The translations under genes were made by a program, and so were the position numbers. Below are positions 18,821 to 27,134 of a DNA stretch of 64,000 nt, in pieces (the stretch's first letter is position 1; every line of letters begins with the position of its first letter). The stretch lies in contig UBPA01000011.1 in assembly GCA_900467185.1 (NCBI GenBank), forward strand, positions 1 through 64,000. The letters are read 5' to 3'. The stretch comes from Hyphomicrobiales bacterium (GTDB lineage Bacteria > Pseudomonadota > Alphaproteobacteria > Rhizobiales > Rhizobiaceae). Below the pieces are notes generated by a model. That model did no database searches and was not told the DNA's origin. It saw nothing but the letters and a program-made list of their open reading frames with translations.

Positions 18821-19882
18821 TCAGCCCTGGTCGGTCTCGTGCCAGACCTTGGAAAGAACACGCAGCCAGTTTTCCCGGCAGAGTTTTGTAAGATCGTCCT
18901 CACCATAACCGGCACTCCGCAGAGCGGCAATCAGGTTCTGGTTTCCGCCGGCGTCCGAAATCTCGGCGGGAATGGTCGCCCCGTCGAAGTCCGATCCGAG
19001 CGCGACGCAATCGATTCCCATGCGTTCGACCATGTAGTCCACATGGCGCACCATGTCGGAAAGCGGCGTTGCCGCATTCTCCTGTCCGTCCGGGCGCAGC
19101 ATGGTGGTGGCATAGTTGAGGCCGGCCAGACCGCCGCTCTCGCGGATCGCGTCCATCTGTCTGTCGGTCAGGTTCCGGGCCACGGGCGTCAGCGCATGGG
19201 CATTGGAGTGGCTGGCGATCAGTGGCGCCGTGCTCGTCTTCGCCACGTCCCAGAAGCCCTTCTCGGTGATATGGGCGAGATCGATGGCGATGCCGAGCCG
19301 GTCGCAGGCGCGAACAAGCGCGAAACCCGCATCCGTCAGGCCGGGCCCCGTGTCCGGGTCCATCGGATAGGCGAAGGGCACGCCATGGCCGAAAATATTG
19401 TGGCGGCTCCAGACGGGACCGAGCGACCGCAGGCCGGCCGCGTAGAACGTCTCGAGAGCGGCGAGATCGGCATCGATCGCCTCGCAGCCTTCCATATGCA
19501 GCACGGCTGCAAAGATCCCGTCCGCCATCGCCTTGCGGATGTCGGCCGTCGAGCGGCAGAGGCGCCATGCCTTCGCCTGATCGAGGCGCAGGGCGATCGC
19601 GGCAAATTGCAGGGCGACCTCCAGCGAGGGGCCACGCTCCAGCGGTGCCGACATCGGCGTCGCATAATGGCCATTCGCATCCGGCTGCTTGAGAACGAGG
19701 TCGCCCGAGGGAACGTAGATGGCGCAGAGGCCGCCCACGAGACCACCCTTGGCTGCACGCGGGCCGTCGATATGCCCGGAGGGCGTGCCATCCCGGAATT
19801 CCGCCACGGGATCCTGCCCACCGCGTGCGTGGCTCCAGAGCCGCAACAGCACATCATTATGCCCGTCGAAAACTGCCTGCAT
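18821..19882 (-). CDS. membrane-dipeptidase-like hydrolase (peptidase M19)
   Basis: Zinc-dependent dipeptidase of the renal dipeptidase family, 353 residues, no signal peptide, hence probably cytoplasmic. Metal-binding signatures are FDGHNDVLLR (residues 5-14), the glutamate in LHMEGCEA, the histidines in IDLAHITEKGF and ASHSNAHAL, and the aspartate in LGSDFDGATIP. As first gene of the operon with the peptide importer, it would hydrolyse the imported peptides, possibly including D-amino-acid-containing ones. Confidence 0.95.
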   Translation of the reverse strand: MQAVFDGHNDVLLRLWSHARGGQDPVAEFRDGTPSGHIDGPRAAKGGLVGGLCAIYVPSGDLVLKQPDANGHYATPMSAPLERGPSLEVALQFAAIALRLDQAKAWRLCRSTADIRKAMADGIFAAVLHMEGCEAIDADLAALETFYAAGLRSLGPVWSRHNIFGHGVPFAYPMDPDTGPGLTDAGFALVRACDRLGIAIDLAHITEKGFWDVAKTSTAPLIASHSNAHALTPVARNLTDRQMDAIRESGGLAGLNYATTMLRPDGQENAATPLSDMVRHVDYMVERMGIDCVALGSDFDGATIPAEISDAGGNQNLIAALRSAGYGEDDLTKLCRENWLRVLSKVWHETDQG

Positions 19883-20133
19883 TATCGAAAAACCTTCTAA
19901 AACAGGATATTACCCATCACATCAGGTGCGGGAAGCCTGTCGGCAAAATGAATGCTAGACAATGCGGCAAGGGCTTGCAACGACGAACTGCAAACAAAAT
20001 GGGCAGTGCACAGGACAAAGCTGGCGTGGCATTCGGGTGACTGTATCCCAGCAATTTGCGATTGACCAAGAAACGGTTTTCCGTGGCCCTTCAAATCTGG
20101 CAAGTCTCGGGCGAACAGATGAAGGGTTCCGTC

Positions 20134-21405
20134 ATGATGACAGAGCAGCGGACAGGACGTCCGGCACCGTCCCTCTCCAGAAGCCTGCGCATGGCGGGTC
20201 TTCTCGCTCTGGCACTTGGCCTGTCGGCCTGCGCCGGCCGGCCCGTCGGCGTGCTCATCCCCTCCGGCACCGCCCCCGGCGCGACCGAAGTCGACATGCT
20301 CGTCGCGACGACGCGCGCCCCCTCGCAGCAGGCCGGCGTTCTCTATGGCGGCGAGCGCGGCACGGAGCTTTCGGCGGCCGAGATCGTCGTTTCCATTCCG
20401 CCGGACAAGAACCGCAAGATCGGCCAGGTGCAATGGCCGAAGCGCCTGCCGGCGGACCCCGCGAAGGAATTCTCGACCGTCTCGGTGACGCCGCTTGCCG
20501 AGCGTGCGGAGGTGGAGACCTGGACGCGCGATTCCCTGCCGAAGAGCCGCCGCGTGCTCATCTTCGTCCATGGCTTCAACAATCGCTACGAGGATGCGGT
20601 CTATCGCTTTGCGCAGATCGTGCATGACAGCCGCGCCGACGTGGCGCCGATCATCTTCACATGGCCGTCGCGCGCCAGCATCTTCGACTACAACTACGAC
20701 AAGGAAAGCACCAACTATTCCCGCGACGCGCTGGAAGACCTGCTGCGCCGCACCGCCAATGACCCGCGCATCTCCGATATCACGATCATGGCGCATTCGA
20801 TGGGCTCCTGGGTCACCGTCGAAGCGCTGCGCCAGATGGCCATCCGCGACGGCCGCGTCGCGCCGAAGATCAACAACGTCATCCTGGCCTCCCCGGATCT
20901 CGACGTCGATGTGTTCGGCAAGCAGTGGGAGGCCATGGGGCCGGACAAGCCGAAATTCACCCTGTTCGTCTCGCGCGACGACCGGGCGCTCTCCATCTCG
21001 CGCCGCATCTCCGGCAATGTCGAGCGCCTCGGCCAGATCGACCCGACGCAGGAGCCCTACCGGACCAATCTGGAAAAAGCCGGCATCACCGTGCTCGACC
21101 TCACCGCGCTCCAGACCGGCGACCGTCTCAACCACGGCAAGTTCGCCGAAAGCCCGGAAATGGTCAAACTGCTCGGCAACCGCCTGATCGCCGGCCAGAC
21201 CGTGACCGACAGCGACATCGGCCTCGGCGAACGCGTCGGCGCGGTCGCGCTCGGCACCGCGCAGACGGTCGGCAGCGCCGCCAGCATCGCGGTCAGCACG
21301 CCGATCCTGATCTTCGATCCGAAGACCCGCGAGAACTACCGCGGCCAGGTGGATCGGCTCGGAAGATCGGTCGGCGGCACGCTGGAGACGGCGACGGGGC
21401 AGTAA
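20134..21405 (+). CDS. alpha/beta-hydrolase lipoprotein (DUF900-type)
   Basis: 423-residue predicted lipoprotein esterase. The signal peptide ends in the lipobox LSAC, with Cys33 as the lipidation site. The hydrolase core has the oxyanion HGFNN (VLIFVHGFNNRYEDA) and the nucleophile elbow AHSMGS, with Asp/His expected downstream (SRDDRALSIS; DRLNHGKF). This matches DUF900 hydrolases. The substrate is unknown, and the location is the periplasmic face of a membrane. AAGGG precedes the ATG pair at 20134. Other in-frame ATGs at 20119 and 20056 are possible. Confidence 0.85.
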   Translation: MMTEQRTGRPAPSLSRSLRMAGLLALALGLSACAGRPVGVLIPSGTAPGATEVDMLVATTRAPSQQAGVLYGGERGTELSAAEIVVSIPPDKNRKIGQVQWPKRLPADPAKEFSTVSVTPLAERAEVETWTRDSLPKSRRVLIFVHGFNNRYEDAVYRFAQIVHDSRADVAPIIFTWPSRASIFDYNYDKESTNYSRDALEDLLRRTANDPRISDITIMAHSMGSWVTVEALRQMAIRDGRVAPKINNVILASPDLDVDVFGKQWEAMGPDKPKFTLFVSRDDRALSISRRISGNVERLGQIDPTQEPYRTNLEKAGITVLDLTALQTGDRLNHGKFAESPEMVKLLGNRLIAGQTVTDSDIGLGERVGAVALGTAQTVGSAASIAVSTPILIFDPKTRENYRGQVDRLGRSVGGTLETATGQ

Positions 21406-21418
21406 AGCGGGCTCGTTA

Positions 21419-21727
21419 TCAGGCGACGCGCGGCTCGGGATCAGGAAGCTTGGCGGTCAATTCGATCCCAAGCGCCTTCATCACCGCAATCGTCGTCTTG
21501 AGCGTGGGATTGCCGTTTTCGCTGAAGGATCGGTAGAGCTGTTCGCGCGATAGTCCCGTCTCGCTTGCGATCTGCGACATGCCTTTCGCCCGAGCCACCA
21601 CGCCAAGCGCATGGGCAATGTACCCCGCGTCTTCGGAGGCAAACGCTTCGGCCATGAATGCCGCAATCGAAGCATCGGACGTCAGGCCCTCAGCTGGATC
21701 GAAAACGGTTAGTGCTACATCCGCCAT
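21419..21727 (-). CDS. orphan HigA/Gp49-partner type antitoxin
   Basis: 102-residue helix-turn-helix protein matching the 'probable addiction module antidote' family: AGYIAHALGVVARAKGMSQIAS, then the recognition region GLSREQLYRSFSENGNPTLKTTIAVMKALG. Such antitoxins are normally encoded just after a RelE/HigB-type toxin. Here the toxin is absent, and only its first codons seem to remain in the leader (see the pseudogene at 21715-21762). A promoter of standard form drives it. It could still repress that promoter or act against a toxin elsewhere. Confidence 0.85.
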   Translation of the reverse strand: MADVALTVFDPAEGLTSDASIAAFMAEAFASEDAGYIAHALGVVARAKGMSQIASETGLSREQLYRSFSENGNPTLKTTIAVMKALGIELTAKLPDPEPRVA

Positions 21728-21762
21728 TTCTGAAATATCTCCGTCTGCAGCACGTCAATCAT
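21715..21762 (-). pseudogene. 5' remnant of the partner toxin gene
   Basis: An ATG at 21762 opens a 15-codon frame MIDVLQTEIFQKWRM ending in TAG, running into the antitoxin start at 21727. Toxins of the RelE/HigB-like family partnered with this antitoxin commonly begin MIEVxxTxxFxKW, so this reads as the surviving N-terminus of a toxin deleted internally. Short, and identified by pattern only. Confidence 0.6.
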
Positions 21763-21767
21763 GGTCA

Positions 21768-21796
21768 ACTGTAGTTTTTAAACGACGGATCGTCAA
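21768..21796 (-). promoter_or_regulatory. sigma-70 promoter of the orphan antitoxin
   Basis: On the minus strand TTGACG (21796-21791), a 17-base spacer and TACAGT (21773-21768). This lies only a few bases before the toxin-remnant ATG, the tight arrangement expected of a toxin-antitoxin operon promoter. Confidence 0.65.
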
Positions 21797-21800
21797 TTCC

Positions 21801-22853
21801 TTAAACAGCCATCTCCCGCCGCTCCCGCTCCGTCTCCAGCGCAAGGTCCAGCACCTTCTGCAGGTCGGCAGCGTGGCGGAAGCCGGGTTCGGCGGTCTTG
21901 CCGATCTTGATGGCGTCGATGAAGCGCTGATAGTTGGTGAAGACGGTGCCCGGGTCGATGTCCTTCCACACGCCCTTCTCCACATCGTCGCCAAGGCAGG
22001 CGCGCAGCGTTGCCCCATCGGGCGTATGCACCACCTCCAGCGCGCCCTTGTCGCCATGCATCCGCAGGCGCAGCTCGTTGAGGTGGCCGACGGCCCAGCG
22101 GCTGGCATGGATGACACCCATGGCGCCGTTGGTGAACTCGGCCGTCATGGTGAAGCTGTCGTTCGCGTCGAGGTCGTATTCCCCGATCCGGTTGCCCGGC
22201 ACCTTGTCGAAGGTCTTCAGCCGCGCGAAGACATGGTCGATCTCGGTGGCGGCGCCATAGCCGACGAAGTCGAGGATATGGATGCCGACATCGCCGAGCA
22301 CTCCGTTCGAGCCATGCTTGGTCGAAAGCCGCCACAACCATTGCGACTCCGTCGCCCAATCGCCCCAGGCCTTGGAGACGAGCCAACTCTGGAGGTAGGA
22401 CGCCTCGATGTGGCGCACCTGCCCGATCTCGCCCGAGATCACCAGCTGCCGCGCCTTCTGCACCGCGGCAACGTTGCGATAGGTCAGGTTGACCATCGTC
22501 ACCAGCCCGGACGTTTCCGCTGCCTTCGCCATCTCGTCGGCCTTGGCGAAATTTTCCGCCAAAGGCTTTTCGCAGAGCACATGCTTGCCGGCCGCCAGCA
22601 ACGCCAGCGTCGTCGCATGATGCACGCGGTCGGGCGTCACATTGGCGACGGCGTCGAATTCGCCCCAGGCGATCGCCTCGTCCAGCGACGTGAACGTGGT
22701 GGGGATGTCGTGACGGAGCGCAAAGGCCCGCACCCGGGCATGGTCCACATCGACCGCCGCGACCAGCACGGCATCCGAGATCGTCTCGAAATTCATCGCA
22801 TGGGTGTTCGCCATGCCGCCGGTGCCGAGAATGAGGATCCGGATCGGCGCCAT
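21801..22853 (-). CDS. Gfo/Idh/MocA-family oxidoreductase (ThuB-like)
   Basis: 350-residue NAD(P)-dependent sugar dehydrogenase. The Rossmann motif GTGGMANTH follows MAPIRILIL at the N-terminus, and the family motif CEKPLA is near residue 95. A C-terminal alpha/beta substrate domain contains the GDVGIHILD segment. The ATG at 22853 overlaps the ThuA-like stop by one base (TGATG). Pairs of ThuA-like and Gfo/Idh proteins act in trehalose and related disaccharide oxidation in rhizobia (thuAB). No thuEFGK transporter is present here, so the sugar is uncertain. Confidence 0.9.
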   Translation of the reverse strand: MAPIRILILGTGGMANTHAMNFETISDAVLVAAVDVDHARVRAFALRHDIPTTFTSLDEAIAWGEFDAVANVTPDRVHHATTLALLAAGKHVLCEKPLAENFAKADEMAKAAETSGLVTMVNLTYRNVAAVQKARQLVISGEIGQVRHIEASYLQSWLVSKAWGDWATESQWLWRLSTKHGSNGVLGDVGIHILDFVGYGAATEIDHVFARLKTFDKVPGNRIGEYDLDANDSFTMTAEFTNGAMGVIHASRWAVGHLNELRLRMHGDKGALEVVHTPDGATLRACLGDDVEKGVWKDIDPGTVFTNYQRFIDAIKIGKTAEPGFRHAADLQKVLDLALETERERREMAV

Positions 22854-23638
22854 CACTTGTAGCCCTCTTCGCCGGCCTTGTGCAGCCGCGGCCCGCGCTC
22901 CACGATCGGCTCCAGCGCGCGCTCCACGGGCACGTTCGGCGCATCGTGGATCGATGTCAGCGCGCCCTGCGGGTTGTAGGCCCAGCGAACGGCGTTCTTC
23001 AGCACCGTCTTCACATTGGCATCGTAATAGGTCGGGTAGGTCTCGTGGCCCGGACGGAAATAGAAGATGTTGCCGGCGCCGCGCCGCCAGGTCAGGCCCG
23101 AGCGGAACACCTCTCCACCGGCGAACCAGGAGATGAAGACGGTTTCCAGCGGTTCCGGCACAGAAAACTGCTCGCCATACATCTCTTCGTTCTCGAGCAC
23201 GAAATTGTCGTCGAGACCCTCGGCGATCGGGTGGCGCGGATTGACGACCCAGACCCGCTCCCGCTCGCCCGCCTCGCGCCATTTCAGCGCGCAGGGCGTG
23301 CCCATCAGGCGCTTGAACGGCTTGGCGAAATGACCGGAGTGCAGCACGATCAGGCCCATGCCCTCCCAGACGCGTCTGGCCACCCGCTCGACGATCGCGT
23401 CCTCGACATCGCCATGCGCCTTATGGCCCCACCAGAGGAGCACGTCGGTCTTCGCAAGACGCGCCTCGGAGAGCCCGTGTTCAGGCTCCTGCAACGTGGC
23501 TGTCGTCGCTTCGATGTTCGGATGCTCGTTGAGGCCGGCGGCAATCGCCGTATGCATTCCGTTGGGGTAGACGCCTCCGACGATCGCATTCGTATGCTCG
23601 TGGATGTTCTCGCCCCAGACGACGGCACGAATGGTCAT
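22853..23638 (-). CDS. ThuA-like domain protein
   Basis: 261-residue protein of the ThuA (class I amidotransferase-like) family. It starts [17 protein letters not shown] and has the conserved [27 protein letters not shown] and [18 protein letters not shown] motifs. The start at 23638 fits AGGAG six bases before the ATG. It is co-translated with the ThuB-like dehydrogenase. In Sinorhizobium, thuA/thuB lie in a trehalose-inducible locus. Here the pair is isolated, so the role is probably in oxidising some sugar to a 3-keto form. That is inference. Confidence 0.9.
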   Translation of the reverse strand: MTIRAVVWGENIHEHTNAIVGGVYPNGMHTAIAAGLNEHPNIEATTATLQEPEHGLSEARLAKTDVLLWWGHKAHGDVEDAIVERVARRVWEGMGLIVLHSGHFAKPFKRLMGTPCALKWREAGERERVWVVNPRHPIAEGLDDNFVLENEEMYGEQFSVPEPLETVFISWFAGGEVFRSGLTWRRGAGNIFYFRPGHETYPTYYDANVKTVLKNAVRWAYNPQGALTSIHDAPNVPVERALEPIVERGPRLHKAGEEGYK

Positions 23639-23796
23639 TATCATCTCCTGAAAATTCTGAAACGTCCCCAACGAAAGCAAGACCCAAGGGCCGAAAAGGT
23701 TCCGGACACGCCTCCAAAGCGCTTGCAGTCCTCAGCGATAGACCGAAGATGGGCAGGGTGCAAGAGACCGGCAGAGGGCGCTGCGCGGGCCGCTCG

Positions 23797-24138
23797 TCAA
23801 TGGAAAGTCGACTTGGAAAACACGTTGATGACGATGACGCCCGAGATGATCAGCCCGAGCCCGAGCACGGCGGGAAGGTCGAGCCGCTGCCCAAACGCGA
23901 CGACGCCGACAACCGAGATCAGCACGATACCGAGGCCGCTCCAGATGGCATAGGCGATGCCGACGGGAATGGCGCGCAGCGTGTAGGACAGGCAGAAGAA
24001 GGCGACCGCATAGCACCCGACCATCACCAGCGTCGGCCCGAGCCGCGTGAAGTGCTGGGCGGCCTGCATGGCCGAGGTCCCGAGCACCTCGAAGACAATG
24101 GCGACGATCAGGACGGCGTAGAGCATCAAGGGATTCAA
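23797..24138 (-). CDS. SMR-family multidrug efflux protein (EmrE type)
   Basis: 113-residue four-helix small multidrug resistance transporter that exchanges protons for cationic compounds. The essential membrane glutamate lies in TM1 (IVFEVLGTSAMQAA). The family signature RAIPVGIAYAIWSGLGIVLIS spans TM3, and the last helix (LGLGLIISGVIVINVFS) is complete. The length is normal for EmrE. Single gene, oriented as thuAB-like genes but 158 bases upstream of nothing related. Divergent from parDE. Confidence 0.93.
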   Translation of the reverse strand: MNPLMLYAVLIVAIVFEVLGTSAMQAAQHFTRLGPTLVMVGCYAVAFFCLSYTLRAIPVGIAYAIWSGLGIVLISVVGVVAFGQRLDLPAVLGLGLIISGVIVINVFSKSTFH

Positions 24139-24219
24139 GGCGACCTCCGTGCGGGGGAAAGCATATCCTGTGTCCCGCCGGATGGCCGGTCAAGACCACG
24201 GTTTTCACGATCCGTCAGT

Positions 24220-24249
24220 TTGACAAAGTTTGCCATCGAGACGTATCCT
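24220..24249 (+). promoter_or_regulatory. parDE promoter
   Basis: TTGACA (24220-24225), an 18-base spacer and TATCCT (24244-24249), about 20 bases before the ParD start. A perfect -35 box, the strongest sigma-70-like sequence noticed in this part of the window. Confidence 0.7.
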
Positions 24250-24268
24250 GAACGAGAAGGAGACTCGA

Positions 24269-24523
24269 ATGGCAACGATGAATGTGTCTCTACCGGACCC
24301 GATGAAAGAGTGGGTCGAAGCGCAAGCCAAGACCGGTCGTTATGCGAATGCAAGTGATTACGTGCGGGACCTGATCCGCAGGGATCAAACGCGCACGGAC
24401 AAAATTTCCGAAATGCAACGCTTTGTCGATGATGGGATCGAGAGCGGTACTGGGACCCAATCGAAAGACGACTTGTTTGCCGCAGCCGTTCGTCGCGCCA
24501 ACGACGCCAGCAGACGCGCTTGA
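24269..24523 (+). CDS. parD: ParD-family antitoxin
   Basis: 84-residue antitoxin. A ribbon-helix-helix DNA-binding N-terminus (MATMNVSLPDPMKEWVEAQ; ASDYVRDLIRRD) is followed by an acidic toxin-binding tail. It neutralises the ParE toxin and autorepresses the operon. The ATG at 24269 follows GGAGA. Its stop overlaps the toxin ATG (TGATG). Confidence 0.93.
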   Translation: MATMNVSLPDPMKEWVEAQAKTGRYANASDYVRDLIRRDQTRTDKISEMQRFVDDGIESGTGTQSKDDLFAAAVRRANDASRRA

Positions 24524-24804
24524 TGCCGTTTAACCTCTCTGTCGAAGCGGAAGAGGACATCGTCGCAATCGCTGAACAAGGCGTCCGCGTCTTCGGCTCC
24601 TTGGTTGCCCGGCAATATCACGACGAGCTTTTTGCTGTGCTCGAACTCATAGCCTCGAACCCTCGAATGGCGCGTGAGCGCCACGAGATTATTCCGCCTG
24701 TCAGGATTCATCCTTTCAAGGCTCATATCGTCGTCTATCGGATCCGTGACGACGGGAGTATCTTCGTGATCCGTATTCGCCACGGGCATGAGGACTGGAT
24801 CTGA
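24523..24804 (+). CDS. parE: ParE/RelE-superfamily toxin
   Basis: 93-residue toxin. The fold signature FNLSVEAEEDIVAIAEQG is at the N-terminus, followed by ARQYHDELFAVLELIASNPRMARER. The C-terminal strands IHPFKAHIVVYRIRDDGSIFVIRIRHGHEDW are complete, so the protein is likely active. ParE toxins poison DNA gyrase. The ATG at 24523 overlaps the parD stop codon, so the pair is translationally coupled. Confidence 0.93.
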   Translation: MPFNLSVEAEEDIVAIAEQGVRVFGSLVARQYHDELFAVLELIASNPRMARERHEIIPPVRIHPFKAHIVVYRIRDDGSIFVIRIRHGHEDWI

Positions 24805-25157
24805 GAGATTCTCTGACACTCCCCAGCATGGCCGCAGACCCATCATCGACGATCCCGAAGTCAGGCTGTCGACGCCTTTGATCTCTCCATTCGGAACGCG
24901 TTCCCGCCCGTTCAAAATACAGGCTTGGCACGTCTCAACGGCTGAGGATCGGCAAGATCGAACGAAGAATTTTCTCGGTCGATCGTCCATATCCGATCAA
25001 GAGGACCAGTGTCTCGACCACCCGATTCACCACGAGAGCGCGAAGCCGCGACCAATTGAATCGGCTGAAGAATCTTCTCCTCATTGCAAAACGGGTTTAA
25101 GACGCTCATCGCGGAGATGAAGACGCTCCCTGCCCGCCTGCGACCGGAATGCCCATC
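24805..25157. other. intergenic region without a recognised gene
   Basis: 353 bases between parDE and the haemoglobin gene. Lower GC and weak coding tone on both strands. A minor GAGA-ATT-TCTC element near 24806 is the only structure seen. It may include decayed sequence that came with the toxin-antitoxin pair. Confidence 0.45.
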
Positions 25158-25553
25158 ATGGACGACGCCCGTACGACCACTCTCTACGACGCGATCGGCG
25201 GCGAGGCCGCCGTGCGGACGCTGACGCGCCGGTTTTACGAGATCATGGACACGGCGCCGGAAGCCGCCGCCTGCCGCGCCGTTCACCCGCCATCGCTCGA
25301 AGGCAGCGAGGCGAAGCTCTATGACTACCTCACGGGATGGCTCGGCGGGCCGCCGCTCTATACCGACAAGCATGGCCACCCGATGCTCCGCCGCCGCCAT
25401 TTCGCAGCCTCCATCGGACCTGAGGAAATCGAAGGCTGGCTCTTCTGCTTTGAAACGGCGCTGGAAGAAAGCGTCGAACATCCCGAGCTTCGCAAAATCA
25501 TTCTGGAGCCGGTGACGCGGCTCGCCCATCATATGCACAACCGGGAGGGCTGA
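25158..25553 (+). CDS. group II truncated haemoglobin (GlbO type)
   Basis: 131-residue 2-over-2 globin that binds haem, oxygen and NO. The N-terminal YDAIGGEAAVRTL, the proximal His region MLRRRHFAASIGP and the group II tryptophan in EIEGWLFCFETAL (position G8) support subgroup II. The length is as expected. Starts at 25149 and 25158 are both possible. It is coupled to the DUF423 gene, which starts one base after its stop. Confidence 0.9.
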   Translation: MDDARTTTLYDAIGGEAAVRTLTRRFYEIMDTAPEAAACRAVHPPSLEGSEAKLYDYLTGWLGGPPLYTDKHGHPMLRRRHFAASIGPEEIEGWLFCFETALEESVEHPELRKIILEPVTRLAHHMHNREG

Positions 25554-25554
25554 G

Positions 25555-25917
25555 ATGGCCGAGCGCCTGCAATCGATCTGTCTGGCCGTGGCCGGCCTGC
25601 TCGGGCTCTGCGGCGTGGCGCTGGCCGCAGCGGCATCGCATGGCGCAGATCCCCGCCTGCTCGGCGGCGCCTCCGCCATGTGTCTTGCGCATGCGCCGGC
25701 GCTGCTGGCGCTCGCAGCCCTTGGCTCCCGCCTTCGCCTCGCCGCCGCCGCAAGCCTGTCCATCGCGCTCGGCACCGCCATCTTCGCCGGCGATCTCGTG
25801 CTGCGGCATGTGGCGGGCCACGGGCTTTTTCCCATGTCGGCGCCGCTCGGCGGCATGCTCATGATGCTCGGCTGGGCTCTGGTGGCCGTCGGCGCACTCC
25901 TGCCGAAGCGGGCCTGA
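25555..25917 (+). CDS. DUF423-family membrane protein
   Basis: 120-residue membrane protein with four predicted helices (about 8-28, 42-60, 62-84 and 96-116). The family motif FAGDLVLRHVAGHG followed by MSAPLGGMLMMLGWALVAVGAL identifies DUF423 (YgdD-like). The exact role is unknown. Translationally linked to the globin gene upstream. Confidence 0.85.
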   Translation: MAERLQSICLAVAGLLGLCGVALAAAASHGADPRLLGGASAMCLAHAPALLALAALGSRLRLAAAASLSIALGTAIFAGDLVLRHVAGHGLFPMSAPLGGMLMMLGWALVAVGALLPKRA

Positions 25918-26002
25918 CCGCAGACCAACCTCGCCACAACACGAAGAAATCCAATAATGTCAGCCGCTTGGCACAACGTTCGGAATCAGATCGCAAAGAC
26001 CT

Positions 26003-26317
26003 TCAAGCACCATCTACGACGGTAAAGCCCTCGAACTTCGGCGGACCGAGATAGAGCGCGCGATTGTCGCCGGCATTGCGGTGGGCCGCGCGAAAATTCT
26101 CGGACTTGGTCCAGGCGACGAAATCCTCGTGGCTGTTCCAGATGGAGGACGAGACGAACAGGGTGTAGCCCTCGTCTGCGACCGTCTCGCCGCGCAGCAG
26201 CCGGAACTCTTTGAAGCCCGGGTTCTCGGCCAGGCTCGAGTCGCGATTTTTCCAGATCGCCTCGAAGGCCTCTTCATGGCCGAGCGCGATCCGGAATCGG
26301 TTCATGGCAAAATACAT
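26003..26317 (-). CDS. hmuQ: IsdG/HmuQ-type haem-degrading monooxygenase
   Basis: 104-residue ABM-fold protein. It carries the Asn-Trp-His triad of IsdG-type haem oxygenases: N6 in FAMNRFRI, W69 in DFVAWTKS and H79 in FRAAHR. W and H are ten apart, as in IsdG. It would open the haem ring in the cytoplasm and release iron. It is the last gene of a short operon (DUF2325, 76-residue protein, this gene) behind a TGA-N9-TCA box, in the hmu region. Rhizobial HmuQ proteins belong to this family. Start 26317 chosen; 26305 is a weaker alternative. Confidence 0.8.
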   Translation of the reverse strand: MYFAMNRFRIALGHEEAFEAIWKNRDSSLAENPGFKEFRLLRGETVADEGYTLFVSSSIWNSHEDFVAWTKSENFRAAHRNAGDNRALYLGPPKFEGFTVVDGA

Positions 26318-26321
26318 CGCT

Positions 26322-26552
26322 TCACATATCCTTCGTGACGATCTCCGGCGCGTGCGGTTCGCCGCACCGTGGGAGGAGAACGATAACGCCACGCTGCCCG
26401 GACGCAACCCCCGGCCGGCAGGAGCGGGCCCGGCGCGGCAGGAACGGAACGACGTTGGCACCCGCCATCGGCGCCCTGCTCAGGGCGCGCAGCTCGGCCA
26501 GGGTCTCGCCCGTGTTCAGACCCGGAAAGGCGGAGAGAGGATCGTCCTGCAT
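26322..26552 (-). CDS. small protein upstream of hmuQ, unknown
   Basis: 76-residue frame MQDDPLSAFPGLNTGETLAE..., ending EIVTKDM two codons before hmuQ. Its acidic N-terminus and PMAGANVVPFLPRRAR segment look protein-like, and gene spacing (15 bases from the DUF2325 stop, 4 from hmuQ) supports an operon member. It is in the place where a HemP/HmuP-type regulator might be expected, but the HmuP motif (LRLTRxGKLILTK) is not clearly present. No strong ribosome site. Confidence 0.5.
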   Translation of the reverse strand: MQDDPLSAFPGLNTGETLAELRALSRAPMAGANVVPFLPRRARSCRPGVASGQRGVIVLLPRCGEPHAPEIVTKDM

Positions 26553-26567
26553 GAAACCGCGCTGGTG

Positions 26568-26981
26568 TCAGTTCGCGCGATCGCGCGCCGCCTTCAGGTC
26601 GTGCAGCGCACGTTCCAGGCTGGACTTGCTACCGTTGCGCAACGGCACGAAGGCCTTGCCGAACTTCTTGCAGCCGGTCTTCACCCGCAGGCAGGCATCG
26701 TGGCTGATACAGTCGATCGGGCAGAAGACGCAATCGACGGAGGGAAGGACATTGTCGATCCGCGAGACGGCTTCGCGCAGGCCGCCATCGTGATGGATCA
26801 GTTCCGCCCCGAAATTGCTGGCGATCTGGCGCAGATGCGCGACCTGACAATCCCGTCCGCCGACATAGAGAAAGCTGCGGACATCGAGCGCCTGCGCTTC
26901 CTGGACGGCCGGCGCCGCAGCTGCCGAGACGGTCGCTCCGCGCTTCTGTTTCGTCCGCTGCTGCTGACGCTTGTCGCCCAT
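26568..26981 (-). CDS. DUF2325 domain protein
   Basis: 137-residue protein. After a basic N-terminus, the DUF2325 domain runs from SFLYVGGRDCQVAHLRQIAS through FGAELIHHDGG and the cysteine-rich VDCVFCPIDCISHDACLRVK to FVPLRNGSKSSLERAL. The four to six cysteines with DCVFCPIDC spacing suggest metal or redox binding. The biochemical role is not known. The start at 26981 follows GGAG seven bases upstream. First gene of the hmuQ operon, 94 bases downstream of a candidate RirA box. Confidence 0.85.
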   Translation of the reverse strand: MGDKRQQQRTKQKRGATVSAAAAPAVQEAQALDVRSFLYVGGRDCQVAHLRQIASNFGAELIHHDGGLREAVSRIDNVLPSVDCVFCPIDCISHDACLRVKTGCKKFGKAFVPLRNGSKSSLERALHDLKAARDRAN

Positions 26982-27074
26982 GGTGGATCTCCGGCTTCCC
27001 TCTGCAGGCACGTCTCGCGCCGCTTCTCGTGGGGCGACCCTAGTAAACTTGATAAAAGGAGTAAAGTTAAAACA

Positions 27075-27089
27075 TGATTGTTTTTATCA
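27075..27089 (-). promoter_or_regulatory. candidate RirA iron-responsive (IRO) box, DUF2325-hmuQ operon
   Basis: TGATTGTTTTTATCA matches TGA-N9-TCA, the iron-responsive operator recognised by RirA in Rhizobiales. It lies in a notably AT-rich spacer 94 bases upstream of the DUF2325 start, and gives iron-repressed expression if functional. Confidence 0.6.
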
Positions 27090-27134
27090 TATTTTAAGTG
27101 CCGTTTTATCGGGGGGCATCCACGGGACGCAGGC

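Noticed and set aside
16308-18908. 866-residue open frame opposite the peptide transporter genes
   Set aside because: It is antisense to well-recognised permease and binding-protein genes. Its composition is the His/Arg/Asp-rich type that arises opposite GC-rich coding DNA, with no ribosome site.
24788-25120. 110-residue frame between parE and the globin
   Set aside because: No ribosome site, no recognisable domain and weak codon bias; treated as non-coding.
26322-26552. HemP/HmuP haem-uptake regulator
   Set aside because: The position fits, but the family C-terminal motif LRLTRxGKLILTK is not present in any frame. Only the final IVTK is reminiscent, so the gene is listed as unknown.
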